Source: Pseudomonas farris (lineage in GTDB: Bacteria > Pseudomonadota > Gammaproteobacteria > Pseudomonadales > Pseudomonadaceae). Taken from it: a stretch of DNA of 64,000 nucleotides. Location of the stretch: contig NZ_JAHSTV010000006.1 of the NCBI RefSeq assembly GCF_019145235.1, positions 248,001 through 312,000 of the forward strand, read 5' to 3'. The position numbers and the translations under genes are program-made. Shown piece by piece: positions 15,619-25,246 of this stretch; the stretch's first letter is position 1; each line of letters starts with the position of its first letter. The notes under the pieces were generated by a model that did no database searches, was not told the origin of the DNA, and saw only the letters and a program-made list of their open reading frames with translations.

Positions 15619-18482
15619 TTGGCGTCGCGACGTAAAAGCTCGGCCAGGTCGGCGGCCTCGACCGGACGGCTGACCCAATACCCCTGCACTTCATCGCAAC
15701 ACTCGGTTTTCAGAAACTCCAGCTGCTCCGGCCGCTCAACACCTTCAGCCACCACTTTCAGTGACAGGCCGTGGGCCATGGCGATGATCGCCCGGGTGAT
15801 CGCCGCATCCTCACTGCTCTCCCCCAGACCACGGATAAATGCCTGATCGATTTTCACGTAATCCACAGGAATCCGCTTCAGATAACTCAGCGAGGAATAG
15901 CCAGTGCCAAAATCGTCGATGGCCAGCTTCACCCCAAGGTCGCGCAACTGCTGGAAGGTCGCAATGATGTGCTCGACGCTGTCCAGCAACTGGCTTTCGG
16001 TGAGTTCCAGTTCCAGGTAATGCGGCGCCAGACCGGTTTCCTCCAGCACCTGGCGCACCAGGCTGACCAGTTTTCCCTGACGCAGTTGATGCACCGACAG
16101 GTTGACCGACACTCGAATCGGCTCCAGGCCCTGACGCTGCCACTCACACGCTTGCCAGCAGGCCTGACGCAAAACGAACTCGCCGATAGCGCTGATCAGC
16201 CCGGTTTCCTCGGCCAGGCCGATGAAATCCCCCGGCGGTACCTGGCCCAGGGTCGGGTGATTCCAGCGTACCAACGCCTCGGCGGCATTCAGCCGGCCAG
16301 TGGGGAGGCAGAGTTTCGGTTGATAAAACACTTTCAACTGCTTTTCTTCGATGGCTTTGCGCAACTGGTTCTCGAGCTGCAAACGCTCGAGCGTGCTGGC
16401 TTGCAGGCTGTCTGTATAGAACTGGAAGTTGTTGCCGCCCAAGTGTTTGGCATGCTGCATGGCCATGTTCGACTGGCTGACCAGCGCGGTAATCTCCCGC
16501 GCGGTGTCCGGCAACAGGCTGATGCCCATTGACGCGCTCATCACCAATTCATGCCCCTCGACGGTGATCGGCAAACGCAGCTTGGCCGACAATCGGGTCG
16601 CTACGCGCGCCAGGCTCGACAGGTTGCCATAGGCATCGAACAGCACCGCAAATTCATCGCCGGACAAACGGGCAATGGTGTCCGCTTCCGGCAGCGCATT
16701 GACCAGGCGCCGGGACATTTTCTGCAACAGTTGATCGGCGATTTCGTGGCCGAGGCTATCGTTGAGCAGCTTGAAACGGTCCAAATTGATGTGCAGCAAC
16801 GCCAAGCTACGCCGACCGCCCTGACGCACCCGCTGATGAGCCTCGCGCAGCCGTTCGCGGAACAACGAACGGTTGGCCAATCCTGTGAGTTCGTCGTAAT
16901 GGGTGAGGTAGCGCATGCGCTCTTCGGATTCACGCCGCGCGGACAGATCGGCGAAGAAGCCGACAATATGACTCACATTTCCCCGCGCATCGCGCACGGC
17001 ATTCAATTGCAGCCATTGCGGATACAACTCGCCATTCTTGCGTGTTTCGACCAATTCGCCTTGCCAGGTGCCGTGCAGTTCCAGCGCCTGATGAATCGCG
17101 GTGTAATGCCGGCGGGCATCGCGGCTGCAGGGCAAATCGACTACGTTACGCCCGAGCATGTCGTCGATGTCGTAGCCGGTCACTCGGCTGAAGGCCTGAT
17201 TGACGGCAATCAGCGCGTAATTCGGGTCGAAAATCACAATGCCTTCGCTGGCCGCCTCGAACACTGTCGCCGCCAGTTGACGCTGTTCTTCCAGGCCCTT
17301 GCTGGCGCTGATATCGCGGCGGGTGCCGACCATGCGGATCACCCGGCCGTTCTCGGCGCGCTCCACCGCTCGACCACGGTCCTCGATCCAGATCCAATGG
17401 CCATCGCCATGCCTTACCCGATACTCGATCTGATAATCCTCGCTGCGACCCTTCAAATGCTCGACCAGCGCACGCCTGAGCGATGGCAAGTCGTCGGGGT
17501 GCAGCCTGGGCTTGAGGTGGCGGAGCATCGCTGTCACGAATTCCGGCTCCAGGCCAAACAGCTCCTGGAGTTGGGTGTGATGGACTTCGTCTGTCTGCAG
17601 GTTCCAGTCCCACAGCCCGAGTTCGCTCGCCTTCAACGCCAGCGCCAGCCGCGCTTCGCTCTTGCTCAAGGCCTGATTGGCGGCGTCCAGTTCCAGACTG
17701 CGTTGTGCGACCCGGTTTTCGAGATCGACCTGAGTTTCACGTAATTCGTCTTCAGCGCGGCGACGCTGGTCGATTTCCTTGGCCAGTTCGTGGTTGAGCT
17801 GATCGCTGCGACTTTGCGCCTGCTGCAAATGCTCGATCAGGGCCTGATTTTGAAAGCGTCGCAGCAGCCCTTGGTTAATCAGCCGATTGACCTGCCAGGC
17901 GACCACGCTCAACGAACCCAGCAAAATCAGGCCAAACCAGCCCCAGCCCTGTTCTTGCTCATCGCCGCCCCAGAACAGATAGCCGATGGCCGGCAATAGA
18001 CAGGGCAAGGTAAAGGACAGAAAAGCCGGCAGGCTGACGGCATAAGCGACGCTGGCCGAGAGGGCCGCGGCGCCGATCAGGCCGAACACCCAGGCTTGCT
18101 GCATGAAATTGTCAGCGGGCACCAACGCGATGCCGGCACCAGCCAGGGTCAGGCCAGTCATGGCAGAGCCGAGCATGAACATGCGACGCCAGACCGGATG
18201 GGCCTGACGGTTGGGAATCGCCGAATCGAAGGCCGCGACCTGAATCACCCGCAACGCCACCAGCGACAATAACCAGATCAACCAGACGCTGACCACGAAG
18301 TAACGCTGTGGGCTCCAGAGCAGGCCGGCACATACCAGACCGTTGATCAGCATAAACAGCGTAGGCAACAGCGAGCCCTGATACAGCAGACGCGTGCGTT
18401 CGACCGCCATTTCCATGGCGTACTGTTTGCGGATAACCCGGGGCTCCACAGAGGGGCCCGACAGGTCGGAGCTGAGGGTCAT
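15609..18482 (-). CDS. Membrane-bound PAS-PAS-GGDEF-EAL cyclic-di-GMP protein
   Basis: From the ATG at 18482 the protein has 957 residues; starts at 18512 or 18548 are possible. About six membrane segments (to about residue 205) precede a coiled coil, two PAS domains with PAC motifs (SEDYQIEYRVRHGDGHWIWIEDRG; GELYPQWLQLNAVRD), a GGDEF domain with the active SGDEF form, and an EAL domain. The EAL domain keeps its catalytic set: EALVRW, the N of VNLSVHQ, ELTES, IDDFGTGYSSL, the K of YVKID, and AEGVE. It is therefore likely an active phosphodiesterase. The product-inhibition site (RxxD) is PEAD, so feedback inhibition of the GGDEF domain is probably lost. It is divergent from uvrD. Confidence 0.9.
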   Translation of the reverse strand: MTLSSDLSGPSVEPRVIRKQYAMEMAVERTRLLYQGSLLPTLFMLINGLVCAGLLWSPQRYFVVSVWLIWLLSLVALRVIQVAAFDSAIPNRQAHPVWRRMFMLGSAMTGLTLAGAGIALVPADNFMQQAWVFGLIGAAALSASVAYAVSLPAFLSFTLPCLLPAIGYLFWGGDEQEQGWGWFGLILLGSLSVVAWQVNRLINQGLLRRFQNQALIEHLQQAQSRSDQLNHELAKEIDQRRRAEDELRETQVDLENRVAQRSLELDAANQALSKSEARLALALKASELGLWDWNLQTDEVHHTQLQELFGLEPEFVTAMLRHLKPRLHPDDLPSLRRALVEHLKGRSEDYQIEYRVRHGDGHWIWIEDRGRAVERAENGRVIRMVGTRRDISASKGLEEQRQLAATVFEAASEGIVIFDPNYALIAVNQAFSRVTGYDIDDMLGRNVVDLPCSRDARRHYTAIHQALELHGTWQGELVETRKNGELYPQWLQLNAVRDARGNVSHIVGFFADLSARRESEERMRYLTHYDELTGLANRSLFRERLREAHQRVRQGGRRSLALLHINLDRFKLLNDSLGHEIADQLLQKMSRRLVNALPEADTIARLSGDEFAVLFDAYGNLSSLARVATRLSAKLRLPITVEGHELVMSASMGISLLPDTAREITALVSQSNMAMQHAKHLGGNNFQFYTDSLQASTLERLQLENQLRKAIEEKQLKVFYQPKLCLPTGRLNAAEALVRWNHPTLGQVPPGDFIGLAEETGLISAIGEFVLRQACWQACEWQRQGLEPIRVSVNLSVHQLRQGKLVSLVRQVLEETGLAPHYLELELTESQLLDSVEHIIATFQQLRDLGVKLAIDDFGTGYSSLSYLKRIPVDYVKIDQAFIRGLGESSEDAAITRAIIAMAHGLSLKVVAEGVERPEQLEFLKTECCDEVQGYWVSRPVEAADLAELLRRDANPL

Positions 18483-18739
18483 AGGCAATGTTCTTGTTCT
18501 TATAGTGAGCATGCGAGCCCGAATTGTGGACGGAGCATACACAAGCAAATGCCCGGACCAAACAGCCCAAGGTCATAAAATAGACGAAAGTTTGAGCCGC
18601 CCACCCCGGTACAAAAGCGGCCAGACGAGCTCCGCCAATGCTTGCAGCCGGTGACCGACCGGTCGTCATCGGTGCTTCTTTCATCGGCTAATGCAAAGCT
18701 CGGTTTGCCCGGTGTGACGGCGCACCCTAGAATGCCCCG

Positions 18740-20923
18740 ATGCGCGATGATCTCTCCCTTCTGCTGAACTCCCTCAACGATGCCCAACGTCAGGCCGTAG
18801 CTGCCTCCGTGGGTCGTCAGTTGGTCCTGGCCGGTGCTGGCTCCGGTAAAACCCGAGTGCTGGTGCACCGTATCGCCTGGTTGATCCAGGTCGAAAACGC
18901 CTCACCCCACTCCATTCTGTCGGTGACCTTCACCAACAAGGCCGCTGCCGAGATGCGTCATCGCATCGAGCAGCTGATGGGTATCAACCCGGCCGGCATG
19001 TGGGTCGGCACCTTCCACGGCCTGGCGCACCGCTTGCTGCGGGCGCACTGGCAGGAAGCCGGCCTGAGCCAGACCTTCCAGATTCTCGACAGCGACGACC
19101 AGCAACGGTTGGTCAAGCGGGTAATCCGCGAGCTGGGCCTGGACGAGCAACGCTGGCCGGTCCGACAGGCCCAGTGGTTCATCAACGGGCAGAAAGACGA
19201 AGGTCTGCGTCCGCAACATATTCAAGCCAGCGGCGATCTGTTCCTGGCGACCATGCGCAGCATTTATGAAGCCTATGAGGCTGCTTGCCTGCGCGCCGGC
19301 GTCATCGACTTCTCTGAACTGCTGCTGCGCGCCCTTGATCTGTGGCGCGATAACCCGGGCCTGCTCGCCCATTATCAGAAGCGCTTCCGACACATTCTGG
19401 TAGACGAGTTCCAGGACACCAACGCCGTGCAGTACGCCTGGTTGCGTCTGCTGGCCAAGGGTGGCGACAGCCTGATGGTGGTCGGCGACGACGATCAGTC
19501 GATCTACGGCTGGCGTGGCGCGAAAATCGAGAATATTTATCAGTATTCCGACGACTTCCCGGATGCCCAGATCATTCGTCTGGAGCAAAACTACCGCTCC
19601 ACCGCCGGGATCCTCAAAGCCGCCAACGCCCTGATCGCCAACAACACCGGGCGCATGGGCAAAGAGTTGTGGACCGATGGCGGCGAAGGCGAAGCGATCA
19701 ATCTGTACGCTGCCTTCAACGAGCACGACGAAGCACGCTACGTGGTTGAAACCATTGAAAGCGCGCTGAAAACCGGCTTGGCTCGTAGCGATATCGCGAT
19801 TTTGTACCGTTCTAACGCTCAATCGCGCGTTTTGGAAGAAGCCTTGCTGCGTGAACGCATTCCGTACCGCATCTATGGCGGTCAGCGCTTCTTCGAGCGG
19901 GCAGAAATCAAGAACGCCATGGCGTACCTGCGTTTGCTGGAAGGCCGTGGCAACGATGCGGCGCTGGAGCGGGTGATCAACGTTCCGGCCCGTGGCATCG
20001 GCGAAAAAACCGTCGAAGCGATCCGCGATCATGCGCGCCACAGCCATGTGTCAATGTGGGAAGCCATGCGTCAGCTGGTGGCCAACAAAGGCCTGACTGG
20101 CCGTGCTGCCGGCGCCCTTGGGGCGTTTATGGAGCTCATTGACGATCTCGCCGCCAAGTGCCTGGAAATGCCGCTGCATTTGATGACCCAAACCGTGATC
20201 GAGCAATCGGGGCTGATTGCCTACCATCAGGCGGAAAAAGGCGAGAAAGGCCAGGCCCGGGTAGAAAACCTTGAGGAACTGGTCAGCGCCGCGCGCAACT
20301 TCGAAAACCCGGAAGAGGATGAAGAGCAGTCGCCCCTGTCAGCGTTCCTCGGTCACGCCTCGCTGGAGGCCGGAGACACCCAGGCCGACGAACACGAAGA
20401 CAGCATTCAGTTGATGACCCTGCACAGTGCCAAGGGCCTGGAATTCCCTTACGTGTTCCTGGTGGGCATGGAAGAAGGCCTGTTTCCGCACAAGATGAGC
20501 CTGGAAGAACCCGGCCGTCTTGAAGAGGAACGCCGCCTGGCCTACGTCGGAATCACCCGGGCGATGCAAAATCTGGTACTGACTTATGCTGAAACCCGAC
20601 GCCTGTACGGCAGCGAGACCTACAACAAGGTGTCGCGTTTCGTACGTGAAGTGCCGAAAGGCTTGATCCAGGAAGTGCGGCTGTCCAACAGCGTCAGCCG
20701 TCCGTTCGGCGGTGGCCAGCAGCAGAGTTCCAGCAGCCTGTTCGGCGGCAGCGAGATCCCGGACACCGGGTTCAGCCTCGGCCAGACGGTGCGGCATTCG
20801 GTGTTCGGCGATGGCGTGATCCTGAATTTCGAAGGCGCCGGCGCTCAGGCGCGGGTGCAGGTGAACTTCAGCGAAGGCAGCAAGTGGTTGATGCTGGGTT
20901 ACGCCAAGCTGGAAGCGGTATAA
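18740..20923 (+). CDS. uvrD: DNA helicase II
   Basis: The protein has 727 residues, normal for UvrD, an SF1A 3'-5' helicase that acts in nucleotide excision and mismatch repair. Motif I is GAGSGKTRVL near residues 31-40, motif Ia FTNKAAAEM, motif II VDEFQDTN, motif III VGDDDQSIYGWRGA, motif IV EQNYRST, motif V LMTLHSAKGLEFPYVFLVG and motif VI YVGITRAM. The C-terminal tail ends in the tudor-like segment (FGDGVILNFEGAGAQARVQVNF) that contacts RNA polymerase in UvrD/PcrA. No LexA box (CTGT-N8-ACAG) is visible upstream. Confidence 0.96.
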   Translation: MRDDLSLLLNSLNDAQRQAVAASVGRQLVLAGAGSGKTRVLVHRIAWLIQVENASPHSILSVTFTNKAAAEMRHRIEQLMGINPAGMWVGTFHGLAHRLLRAHWQEAGLSQTFQILDSDDQQRLVKRVIRELGLDEQRWPVRQAQWFINGQKDEGLRPQHIQASGDLFLATMRSIYEAYEAACLRAGVIDFSELLLRALDLWRDNPGLLAHYQKRFRHILVDEFQDTNAVQYAWLRLLAKGGDSLMVVGDDDQSIYGWRGAKIENIYQYSDDFPDAQIIRLEQNYRSTAGILKAANALIANNTGRMGKELWTDGGEGEAINLYAAFNEHDEARYVVETIESALKTGLARSDIAILYRSNAQSRVLEEALLRERIPYRIYGGQRFFERAEIKNAMAYLRLLEGRGNDAALERVINVPARGIGEKTVEAIRDHARHSHVSMWEAMRQLVANKGLTGRAAGALGAFMELIDDLAAKCLEMPLHLMTQTVIEQSGLIAYHQAEKGEKGQARVENLEELVSAARNFENPEEDEEQSPLSAFLGHASLEAGDTQADEHEDSIQLMTLHSAKGLEFPYVFLVGMEEGLFPHKMSLEEPGRLEEERRLAYVGITRAMQNLVLTYAETRRLYGSETYNKVSRFVREVPKGLIQEVRLSNSVSRPFGGGQQQSSSSLFGGSEIPDTGFSLGQTVRHSVFGDGVILNFEGAGAQARVQVNFSEGSKWLMLGYAKLEAV

Positions 20924-20941
20924 ACACAACCGAGAGCTTTT

Positions 20942-21029
20942 TGTGGGAGCGGGCTTGCTCGCGAAGAACGATGACGCGGTGCCTCTGATACACCGAGGTG
21001 CTGCCTTCGCGAGCAAGCCCGCTCCCACA
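20942..21029. repeat. REPIN-like inverted repeat
   Basis: Arms TGTGGGAGCGGGCTTGCTCG (from 20942) and its complement ending at 21029 form a long hairpin right after uvrD. The remaining 170 bp before the Tim44-like gene contain a near-match DnaA box (TTATCCACT at about 21056) and no gene. Confidence 0.85.
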
Positions 21030-21216
21030 TGTTGATGCCCTGACTCCTACAGAACTTATCCACTCGTCCTACAGACCAAAGTTAACAGGCCTTATTGCGC
21101 TGGCTGAAGCTGAACACAACCTGTCAGGCAAAAGCCCGAAACACTCTGCCGCTAGCCAGTAACACTTCAGCTGTGCAACATGGCGCGCGTGCCTTCCACA
21201 AATGGGAATTCCCTTT

Positions 21217-22092
21217 ATGAAACGTTTTCTTAGCATCGCCATGGCGTTGTGCATTGGCCTGACGATGAGCCTCGACGCCAATGCTGCCAAGCGCTTTGGT
21301 GGCGGCAAGAGCTCCGGCGCTGCGCCGACTCACCAGACCAGCCAAATGGCTCCTTCTTCTGCTGCAGGCGGCGCTGCTGCCACTGCGGGCGCGGCCGGTG
21401 CTGCTGGCGCCGCTACCAAGGCCAGCGGTGCTTCGCGCTGGCTCGGCCCTCTGGCCGGTATCGCTGCCGGTGGCCTGCTGGCCTCCATGTTCATGGGCGA
21501 CGGCTTCCAGGGCATGCAGATCTTCGACATCCTGATCATGGCGGTCATCGCCTTCCTGGTCTTCCGCTTCATCGCCGCCCGTCGTCGCAAGCAGCAGGAG
21601 CACATGGCTCCAGCCGGCGCGCCGATGCAGCGTGAAGTGTTCGAACAGAAACCATCAGCCATGGGTTCGATCTTCGGTGGCTCGGCTGCACCTGCTGCCG
21701 CTCGTCCGGTGATCAACGCGCCAGCCTGGTTCAATGAAAACAACTTCATTGAAGCGGCCCGCAACCACTTCCAGTCCCTGCAGCAGCATTGGGACGCCAA
21801 CGAAATGGACAAGATCGCCGAGTTCGTGACTCCGCAACTGCTGGAGTTCCTCAAGCGCGAACGTGCTGACCTGGGCGACGGCTTCCAGTCGACCTACATC
21901 GATAACCTCCAGGTACAACTGGACGGCGTTGATGACCGTGCGGACAAGACCATCGCCACCCTGACCTTCAGCGGCGTGTCGAAGTCCTCGCGTTTCGACC
22001 AGGGCGAAGTGTTCAGCGAAAGCTGGAACATGGAACGTCCACAGGGCGAAAACCAGCCTTGGCTGGTGGCCGGTATCCGCCAGAACGGCTGA
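21217..22092 (+). CDS. Tim44-like domain membrane protein
   Basis: The protein has 291 residues from the ATG at 21217. It has a signal peptide (MKRFLSIAMALCIGLTMSLDANA), an alanine/glycine-rich spacer, two short hydrophobic segments (GPLAGIAAGGLLASMFMG and IFDILIMAVIAFLVFRFI), and a C-terminal Tim44-like domain (about 170-290; NFIEAARNHFQSLQQHWDANEMDKIAEFVTP). In mitochondria Tim44 tethers the import motor; in bacteria the role of this domain is not established. The gene stands alone, with a clear terminator 30 bp after its stop. Confidence 0.85.
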   Translation: MKRFLSIAMALCIGLTMSLDANAAKRFGGGKSSGAAPTHQTSQMAPSSAAGGAAATAGAAGAAGAATKASGASRWLGPLAGIAAGGLLASMFMGDGFQGMQIFDILIMAVIAFLVFRFIAARRRKQQEHMAPAGAPMQREVFEQKPSAMGSIFGGSAAPAAARPVINAPAWFNENNFIEAARNHFQSLQQHWDANEMDKIAEFVTPQLLEFLKRERADLGDGFQSTYIDNLQVQLDGVDDRADKTIATLTFSGVSKSSRFDQGEVFSESWNMERPQGENQPWLVAGIRQNG

Positions 22093-22120
22093 TCACTTCC
22101 CGCGTTTCACCTGTTGTAAT

Positions 22121-22147
22121 AAAACCCCGGCCTCGGCCGGGGTTTTC
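22121..22147 (+). terminator. Rho-independent terminator after the Tim44-like gene
   Basis: CCCCGGCC and GGCCGGGG form an eight-pair stem with a two-base loop, followed by TTTTCT. It is a textbook intrinsic terminator and, with its leading AAAA, could work in both directions. Confidence 0.88.
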
Positions 22148-22228
22148 TATTTCGCGGTTGCATCTATAGCGAGCTACTGTATAAACCGCCCCAACTAAAC
22201 CGCGCCATCAAGCAAGAGGATCCCGGAC

Positions 22229-22636
22229 GTGGAAGAAATCATCGAACAACTGCGTGAAGCCAACGAACCGGTACCGGTCCCCTTGGAATTGCCTGACGAA
22301 GATCAGATTGTGGAAATCGAAGAGCAACTGTTCATCGACATCCCGTTCGTCTTCAGAGAATTTTTGCTGACCGTCAGCGACGTGGTCTACGGCAGCCTGG
22401 AGCCGGTGACCGTCACCGACCCGCAGTCCCACACCTACCTGCCAGACGTTGCTGCCAACGCCTGGGATGCAGGCGTGGATCGCAGCATGATTCCGATCTG
22501 CCAGGACGGTGACAATTACTACCTGGTCGAAGAAGACGGCACCGTGGTGCTGTGGCTGGCCGAAGAAGAGCTGATCGCCGAAGAAACCTGGGAATCGGTA
22601 TGGCACTGGGCGCGGGACGTCTGGCTGGAAAGCTGA
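22229..22636 (+). CDS. SMI1/KNR4-family protein
   Basis: The protein has 135 residues and a GTG start at 22229 preceded by AAGAGGA. It is very acidic and shows SMI1/KNR4 (SUKH) features: LPDEDQIVEIEEQLFIDIPFVFREFLL and a central YLVEEDGTVVLWLAEE. SUKH proteins often act as immunity proteins in toxin systems, but this stand-alone copy has no toxin gene nearby. The same arrangement is common in Pseudomonas, so a housekeeping role is equally possible. It ends 22 bp before the convergent antiporter gene. Confidence 0.8.
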   Translation: MEEIIEQLREANEPVPVPLELPDEDQIVEIEEQLFIDIPFVFREFLLTVSDVVYGSLEPVTVTDPQSHTYLPDVAANAWDAGVDRSMIPICQDGDNYYLVEEDGTVVLWLAEEELIAEETWESVWHWARDVWLES

Positions 22637-22658
22637 TCCACCCTGATGCGCCGCGTGG

Positions 22659-24422
22659 TCAATGCCCGGACGAGTCCTTGTGATTGTCCAGCGTTTCCAG
22701 CAAGGCCACCTGCATCCGCGTATGCACGCGAATGAACCAACGCCAGAGCAGCGCCGCCACCGCGGCCGCGACTATGACGATCAGCACCAGCAACTTGTTG
22801 GTCGGCAGAATACTGGCCGACAAGGCTGCCAGCAGCAGGAAAATCACCAACAGCGAGAGGATCGGGATCACTTCGGCGATCACCCGACGCACTCGCTGTG
22901 TGTGGCGGCCGGCCATTTCCGGCTTCACACCCATCTCTGCCAGCAACATCGACAGCGCCTTGAGCTTGCGATAAGCGGCGATCAGGAACGGCAGTGACAA
23001 CAGTAACGCCCCGCCCCAGATCAGCGCTTTCTGCCAGCTCGGGTCGCTGATCCAGTCTTGCAGGTAAACGGACATGCGCTCGGCAAAGAACGCGCCCGAG
23101 AAAAAGATCGCAATCACCAACGCCAGATTCACCCCTACCTGCAACAGAATCCGCCGAATCATCGACGCCAACAGTGCGCCCTCACCCTGAGGCTGAATGC
23201 TGCGCAGCCATTCGCCATACATCCCCAGCACACGGCTCAGGCGCTGTGGCATCACTGCAGCAAGCTTGATCGACAGCGGATCAGCCGCGCGAATCAGATA
23301 CGGCGTCAATAGCGTGGTTATCACCGAGACGGCCACCGCCACCGGGTAGAGAAAGTTGCTGGTGACCTGCAGCGTCATGCCCAACGCCGCGATGATGAAA
23401 GAGAATTCGCCAATCTGTGAAAGCCCCATCCCCACGCGCAGTGAGGTGCGTCCGTCATTGCCGGCGATAAAGGCACCGAGGCCGCAGGACAACATCTTGC
23501 CCAGCACCACTGCCACGGTGATCACCGCGATCGGCCAGGCGTATTGCAGCAGGATCATCGGGTCGAGCATCAGGCCTATGGCGACGAAGAAAATGGCACT
23601 GAACAAGTCGCGAACCGGCTCGATCAACTGCTCGATCTTCAGCAGTTGCCGCGATTCGGCCATGATCGCGCCGATCAGGAACGCGCCGAGGACCATGCTG
23701 TATTCAAGTTTGACCACCAGCAGACAGAAGCCGAAACACAGGCCCAGCACGGTGATCAGCAGCATCTCATTGCTTTCGAATTTCGCCACGTAGGCCAGCA
23801 GTCGCGGCACCAGCAGAATGCCTATAACCAGTGCGACAATCATGAACAGTGAAAGCTTGCCGACCGTGGAAAACACTTCGCCGGAACTGACGGTGCCGCT
23901 GACCGCGATGCTCGACAGCAACGCGATGATGCCGATACCGAGGATGTCTTCGACAATCAACACGCCGAAGATCAGCTGGGCAAAACGCTCGTTCTTCATC
24001 TTCAGATCATTGAGCGCCTTGACGATGATGGTGGTCGAGGAAATCGCCAGGATCGCGCCAAGGAACAGCGAGTCCATGGTATTCCAGTCGAACCAGCGGC
24101 CGATTTCATAGCCGATCCAGATCATCAGGACGATTTCCAGGAAGGCCGCGATGAACGCCGTGGCGCCAACCTTGAACAGCTTGCGCAGGCTGAATTCCAG
24201 GCCCAGGCAGAACATCAGGAAAATCACCCCGAGCTCGGCAAGGGTTTTGATGGTTGCTTCGTCGTGGATCAGGCTGAACGGTGGCGTATGCGGGCCGATA
24301 ATGAAGCCGGCGACGATATAACCGAGTACCACCGGTTGTTTGAGACGATGAAAGAGCACGGTCACCACACCCGCGATCAACATGATCACTGCCAAATCCT
24401 GAATGAAGCTGATGGCATGCAT
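22659..24422 (-). CDS. CPA2-family cation:proton antiporter (KefB-like) without RCK domain
   Basis: From the ATG at 24422 (preceded by AAGGAG) the protein has 587 residues. The first 390 or so form a Na+/H+ or K+/H+ exchanger domain with about 12 membrane segments; typical stretches are VVLGYIVAGFIIGPHTPPF and FLMFCLGLEFSLRKLF, with the AISSTTIIVKAL helix break. Kef proteins usually continue with a cytoplasmic TrkA-N (RCK) domain. Here residues 400-570 instead hold four more hydrophobic segments, and the tail is short and charged. That places it with the RosB/YbaL-related proteins. Potassium or sodium export driven by protons is expected. Confidence 0.85.
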   Translation of the reverse strand: MHAISFIQDLAVIMLIAGVVTVLFHRLKQPVVLGYIVAGFIIGPHTPPFSLIHDEATIKTLAELGVIFLMFCLGLEFSLRKLFKVGATAFIAAFLEIVLMIWIGYEIGRWFDWNTMDSLFLGAILAISSTTIIVKALNDLKMKNERFAQLIFGVLIVEDILGIGIIALLSSIAVSGTVSSGEVFSTVGKLSLFMIVALVIGILLVPRLLAYVAKFESNEMLLITVLGLCFGFCLLVVKLEYSMVLGAFLIGAIMAESRQLLKIEQLIEPVRDLFSAIFFVAIGLMLDPMILLQYAWPIAVITVAVVLGKMLSCGLGAFIAGNDGRTSLRVGMGLSQIGEFSFIIAALGMTLQVTSNFLYPVAVAVSVITTLLTPYLIRAADPLSIKLAAVMPQRLSRVLGMYGEWLRSIQPQGEGALLASMIRRILLQVGVNLALVIAIFFSGAFFAERMSVYLQDWISDPSWQKALIWGGALLLSLPFLIAAYRKLKALSMLLAEMGVKPEMAGRHTQRVRRVIAEVIPILSLLVIFLLLAALSASILPTNKLLVLIVIVAAAVAALLWRWFIRVHTRMQVALLETLDNHKDSSGH

Positions 24423-24619
24423 GGCGTGTGGCTCCTTGGGGTGGGCTTTTGAAGGGTAACATCGCGACTTCCGGCGGAAAGAGGGTGCAATATATGGAAA
24501 CAGATAGATTCCGGCGTGACGGCGGCCCCCCACCCGGCGTCCCGATAACTGTTGGTTTGAAAAACCAAGCGCCCGCAGAGGTGTAACCCCGAATCCTGCC
24601 TTGAACCCGTGAGTACGTT

Positions 24620-25102
24620 ATGGAACCCGGAAACGCCCAGCTGTCGATGACGGTATTGATGACCCCCGACATGGCCAATTTCTCTGGCAATGTCCACGGC
24701 GGCACCCTGCTCAAATACCTCGATGAAGTGGCCTACGCCTGCGCCAGCCGCTATGCCGGCCGCTATGTGGTAACCCTGTCGGTGGATCAGGTGATCTTCC
24801 GCGAGCCGATTCACGTCGGTGAACTGGTGACCTTTCTGGCCTCGGTCAACTACACCGGCAACACCTCGATGGAGGTGGGCATCAAGGTCGTGACCGAGAA
24901 CATCCGCGAGCGCTCGGTGCGCCACACCAACAGCTGCTTCTTCACCATGGTCGCGGTGGATGACCAGCGCAAACCGGCCGCAGTCCCGCCGCTGCAGCCG
25001 CAGAACAGTGAAGACAAGCGTCGGTACATGCAGGCCCAGCAGCGTCGGCAGATTCGTCAGGAACTGGAAAAACGTTATCAGGACATCAAGGGCGACGCCT
25101 GA
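24620..25102 (+). CDS. Acyl-CoA thioesterase, hotdog fold (YciA-like)
   Basis: The protein has 160 residues. It shows the YciA/BFIT-type hotdog helix with the catalytic aspartate (NVHGGTLLKYLDEVAYACASRYAG) and the matching strand VVTLSVDQVIFREPIHVGELV. The C-terminal 30 residues are charged and likely helical. The family hydrolyses acyl-CoA esters in the cytoplasm. It is divergent from the antiporter gene and appears monocistronic, ending before a REPIN. Confidence 0.88.
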   Translation: MEPGNAQLSMTVLMTPDMANFSGNVHGGTLLKYLDEVAYACASRYAGRYVVTLSVDQVIFREPIHVGELVTFLASVNYTGNTSMEVGIKVVTENIRERSVRHTNSCFFTMVAVDDQRKPAAVPPLQPQNSEDKRRYMQAQQRRQIRQELEKRYQDIKGDA

Positions 25103-25136
25103 ATTCAGTCAGTTTGACGGTGTTCATTAGATCGTC

Positions 25137-25229
25137 TTCGCGAGCAAGCCCGCTCCCACAATGGATCTTCAGTGCACACAGATTTCGTGTACGACAGAGA
25201 ACCAGTGTGGGAGCGGGCTTGCTCGCGAA
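25137..25229. repeat. REPIN-like inverted repeat
   Basis: Arms TTCGCGAGCAAGCCCGCTCC (from 25137) and its complement ending at 25229 lie between the convergent thioesterase and pdxY genes. Confidence 0.85.
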
Positions 25230-25246
25230 TGGAGTCGACGCGAAGG

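Noticed and set aside
18650..18739. A LexA box in front of uvrD
   Set aside because: No CTGT-N8-ACAG match is visible in the 90 bp before the start codon.
22229..22636. A toxin-immunity system around the SMI1/KNR4 protein
   Set aside because: No polymorphic toxin, secretion or second immunity gene is adjacent; the protein stands alone between a terminator and an antiporter gene.
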